A stretch of DNA of 64,000 nt from Gracilibacillus timonensis (GTDB lineage Bacteria > Bacillota > Bacilli > Bacillales > Amphibacillaceae). A program made the translations under genes and the position numbers. The notes under the pieces were generated by a model, which had not been told where the DNA came from, made no database searches, and was given only the letters and a program-made list of their open reading frames with translations. Every line of letters starts with the position of its first letter. The stretch's first letter is position 1. Positions 62,756 to 64,000 of the stretch are shown in pieces. Location of the stretch: positions 186,001 to 250,000 of the forward strand of contig NZ_FLKH01000011.1 in the NCBI RefSeq assembly GCF_900086715.1, read 5' to 3'.

Positions 62756-63829
62756 ATGAGTAAAGCAGATGGAATGAATTATGCACCAAAAGGAAAGCCG
62801 AATCCGGTCGTTCAAGAGGGGGAATTTGTTTTTGCAGCTGCTGCGTTGGACCATGGTCATATTTATGGGCAATGCAATGGTTTAGTTGAAGCAGGTGCCA
62901 CCTTGAAGTGGGTATATGATCCAGATCAAGCTAAGGTGGACGCTTTTCTAAAAACGTTTCCGCAAGCACAACAAGCGACCTCGTTGGAGGATATATTGCA
63001 GGATGAGGAAGTGAAATTGGTAGCGGCTGCGGCCATTCCTTCCGATCGAAGTGCACTTGGTAATCGTGTGATGAAGGCGGGTAAGGATTATTTCACTGAT
63101 AAAACACCATTCACTACATTAGAACAATTAGAAGAAACAAAGAAAGTTGTTGAAGAGACAGGGCAGAAGTATATGGTATATTATAGCGAGCGATTGCACG
63201 TTGAGAGTGCCGTTTTTGCAGGTCAGCTCATTCAAGAGGGAGCGATAGGCAGAGTATTGCAGGTTACAGGCTTCGGTCCACACCGCCTAAATGCCCCAAG
63301 CAGACCAGATTGGTTTTTTGAGAAGGAGAGGTATGGTGGGATATTGGCGGATATTGGCAGTCATCAGATTGAACAGTTTCTCTATTATACCGGTAATACC
63401 AATGCCGAGGTGGTTCATAGTAAAATAGCAAACTATGACAATCCAACTTATCCCGAACTAGATGACTATGGTGATGCCACATTAGTTGGTGGAAATGGGG
63501 CAACCCAATATTTTCGTGTCGACTGGTTTACCCCGGATGGATTGAGTACCTGGGGTGATGGAAGAACCTTTATTACGGGAACAGAGGGAACGATTGAAAT
63601 TCGAAAATATGTGGATTTGGCAACGGATAAAGGTGGCGACCAGCTTTATTTAGTGAATAAAAACGGTGAACAACACTTCAACCTGCAAGGCAAAGTAGGC
63701 TTCCCATACTTTGGCGCATTAATTAAGGATTGTATTCATCGAACGGAAGAGGCAATGACACAAGCTCATACGTTTAAAGCAGCAGAATTATGCTTAATCG
63801 CCCAGAAGCAAGCCATGAAAGTAGAATAA
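62756..63829 (+). CDS. Gfo/Idh/MocA-like oxidoreductase with altered motifs
   Basis: A 357-residue protein with a ~20-residue N-terminal extension. The cofactor region reads AAALDHGHIYGQCNGL, lacking GxGxxG and with an HGH as in the dyad-B proteins. The usual EKP is DKTPF (Lys kept, ~115), and the active site is DIGSHQIEQFLYYTG (~200). The start follows GATAGGAG. A terminator ends the operon. The combination of changes suggests a separate subfamily, perhaps acting on a large or phosphorylated sugar, but this cannot be settled from sequence. Confidence 0.85.
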   Translation: MSKADGMNYAPKGKPNPVVQEGEFVFAAAALDHGHIYGQCNGLVEAGATLKWVYDPDQAKVDAFLKTFPQAQQATSLEDILQDEEVKLVAAAAIPSDRSALGNRVMKAGKDYFTDKTPFTTLEQLEETKKVVEETGQKYMVYYSERLHVESAVFAGQLIQEGAIGRVLQVTGFGPHRLNAPSRPDWFFEKERYGGILADIGSHQIEQFLYYTGNTNAEVVHSKIANYDNPTYPELDDYGDATLVGGNGATQYFRVDWFTPDGLSTWGDGRTFITGTEGTIEIRKYVDLATDKGGDQLYLVNKNGEQHFNLQGKVGFPYFGALIKDCIHRTEEAMTQAHTFKAAELCLIAQKQAMKVE

Positions 63830-63841
63830 AGAATAGAGGTT

Positions 63842-63876
63842 ATCCTAGAGGTCTTATCGACTTCTAGGATTTTTTT
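63842..63876 (+). terminator. Terminator after the last oxidoreductase gene
   Basis: ATCCTAGAGGTC pairs with GACTTCTAGGAT over 12 positions (one wobble) around TTATC and runs into seven T residues. Confidence 0.9.
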
Positions 63877-64000
63877 GTGTCAGATGATGATCTAGAACTA
63901 TGAATGGTTATCATATGTAAGTGTGTACGAACAGCATCTACCCATGCCTTTATCATATCTTCTCGTACCCGCACGACAATTTTTAAATGGAGGTGTCTAT
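63864..64000 (-). CDS. Possible 3' end of a minus-strand gene, cut by the window edge
   Basis: A frame without stops runs from the edge to a TAG at 63866-63864 inside the terminator: 44 codons containing KIVVRVREDMIKAWVDAVRT, which has protein-like amphipathic character. It is too short to identify. A convergent gene would explain why the terminator sits here. Confidence 0.3.
   Translation of the reverse strand, partial: RHLHLKIVVRVREDMIKAWVDAVRTHLHMITIHSSRSSSDTKKS

Overview
The window is chromosomal DNA from a low-GC Gram-positive bacterium of the Bacillaceae type. The evidence is strong AGGAGG ribosome-binding sites, sigma-A-like TTGACA/TATAAT promoters, YesM/YesN and Lpl-type importers, CstR/CstA/CstB, CcpA-like cre sites and Bacillus-type xpt. 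A moderately halophilic soil or marine genus such as Gracilibacillus or Amphibacillus would fit, but that is inference. Most of the window is accessory carbohydrate-catabolism DNA.

Layout. 1-3.2 kb: the 3' end of an amidohydrolase gene, a GntR/FCD regulator, an Asp/Glu-racemase-superfamily protein and a D-2-hydroxyacid dehydrogenase, all co-oriented. 3.2-6.1 kb: a persulfide-detoxification locus, cstR divergent from cstA-cstB, with two inverted-repeat operators lying on the two promoters. 6.5-15.1 kb: a diguanylate cyclase, a YesM/YesN two-component pair, a three-gene ABC sugar importer and a YesL-like protein. 15.1-19.4 kb: a dicarboxylate symporter gene broken by an in-frame TAA, a DUF2975/XRE pair, a TauE/SafE exporter and an SDR. 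19.5-25.8 kb: an AP-endonuclease-2-fold isomerase, a LacI regulator and an L-fucose operon (aldolase, FGGY kinase, fucI). 25.8-34.8 kb: a TPR lipoprotein on the minus strand, then an orphan solute-binding protein, a GH3 glycosidase and a GH38 alpha-mannosidase. 35-43 kb: a ROK regulator, an ABC importer, two Gfo/Idh/MocA oxidoreductases and an MFS transporter. 43.3-49.1 kb (minus strand): an ABC importer, a GH29 alpha-L-fucosidase and a metallo-beta-lactamase-fold hydrolase in one operon. 49.6-57.9 kb: a divergent ROK regulator followed by two isomerase-fold proteins, four Gfo/Idh/MocA oxidoreductases and an MFS transporter. 58-59.9 kb: an IS607-type element with a frameshifted tnpA and an intact-looking tnpB. 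59.9-64 kb: xpt, an AraC regulator and two more Gfo/Idh/MocA genes.

How it fits together. Extracellular glycans rich in fucose and mannose appear to be captured by Lpl-type lipoproteins. GH29, GH38 and GH3 enzymes, none of which shows a signal peptide, would trim the imported material inside the cell, and the fuc operon would process L-fucose to dihydroxyacetone phosphate and lactaldehyde. Four LacI-type palindromes with a central CG, two in the fuc region and two in front of the alpha-L-fucosidase operon 28 kb away, suggest one regulator links release and use of fucose. Eight Gfo/Idh/MocA genes and three isomerase-fold genes point to an additional oxidation-based, non-hydrolytic route for modified sugars or glycosides. 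A two-gene oxidoreductase dyad is repeated in the same order at 39.5 kb and 52.8 kb. This is the best candidate for an undescribed pathway here.
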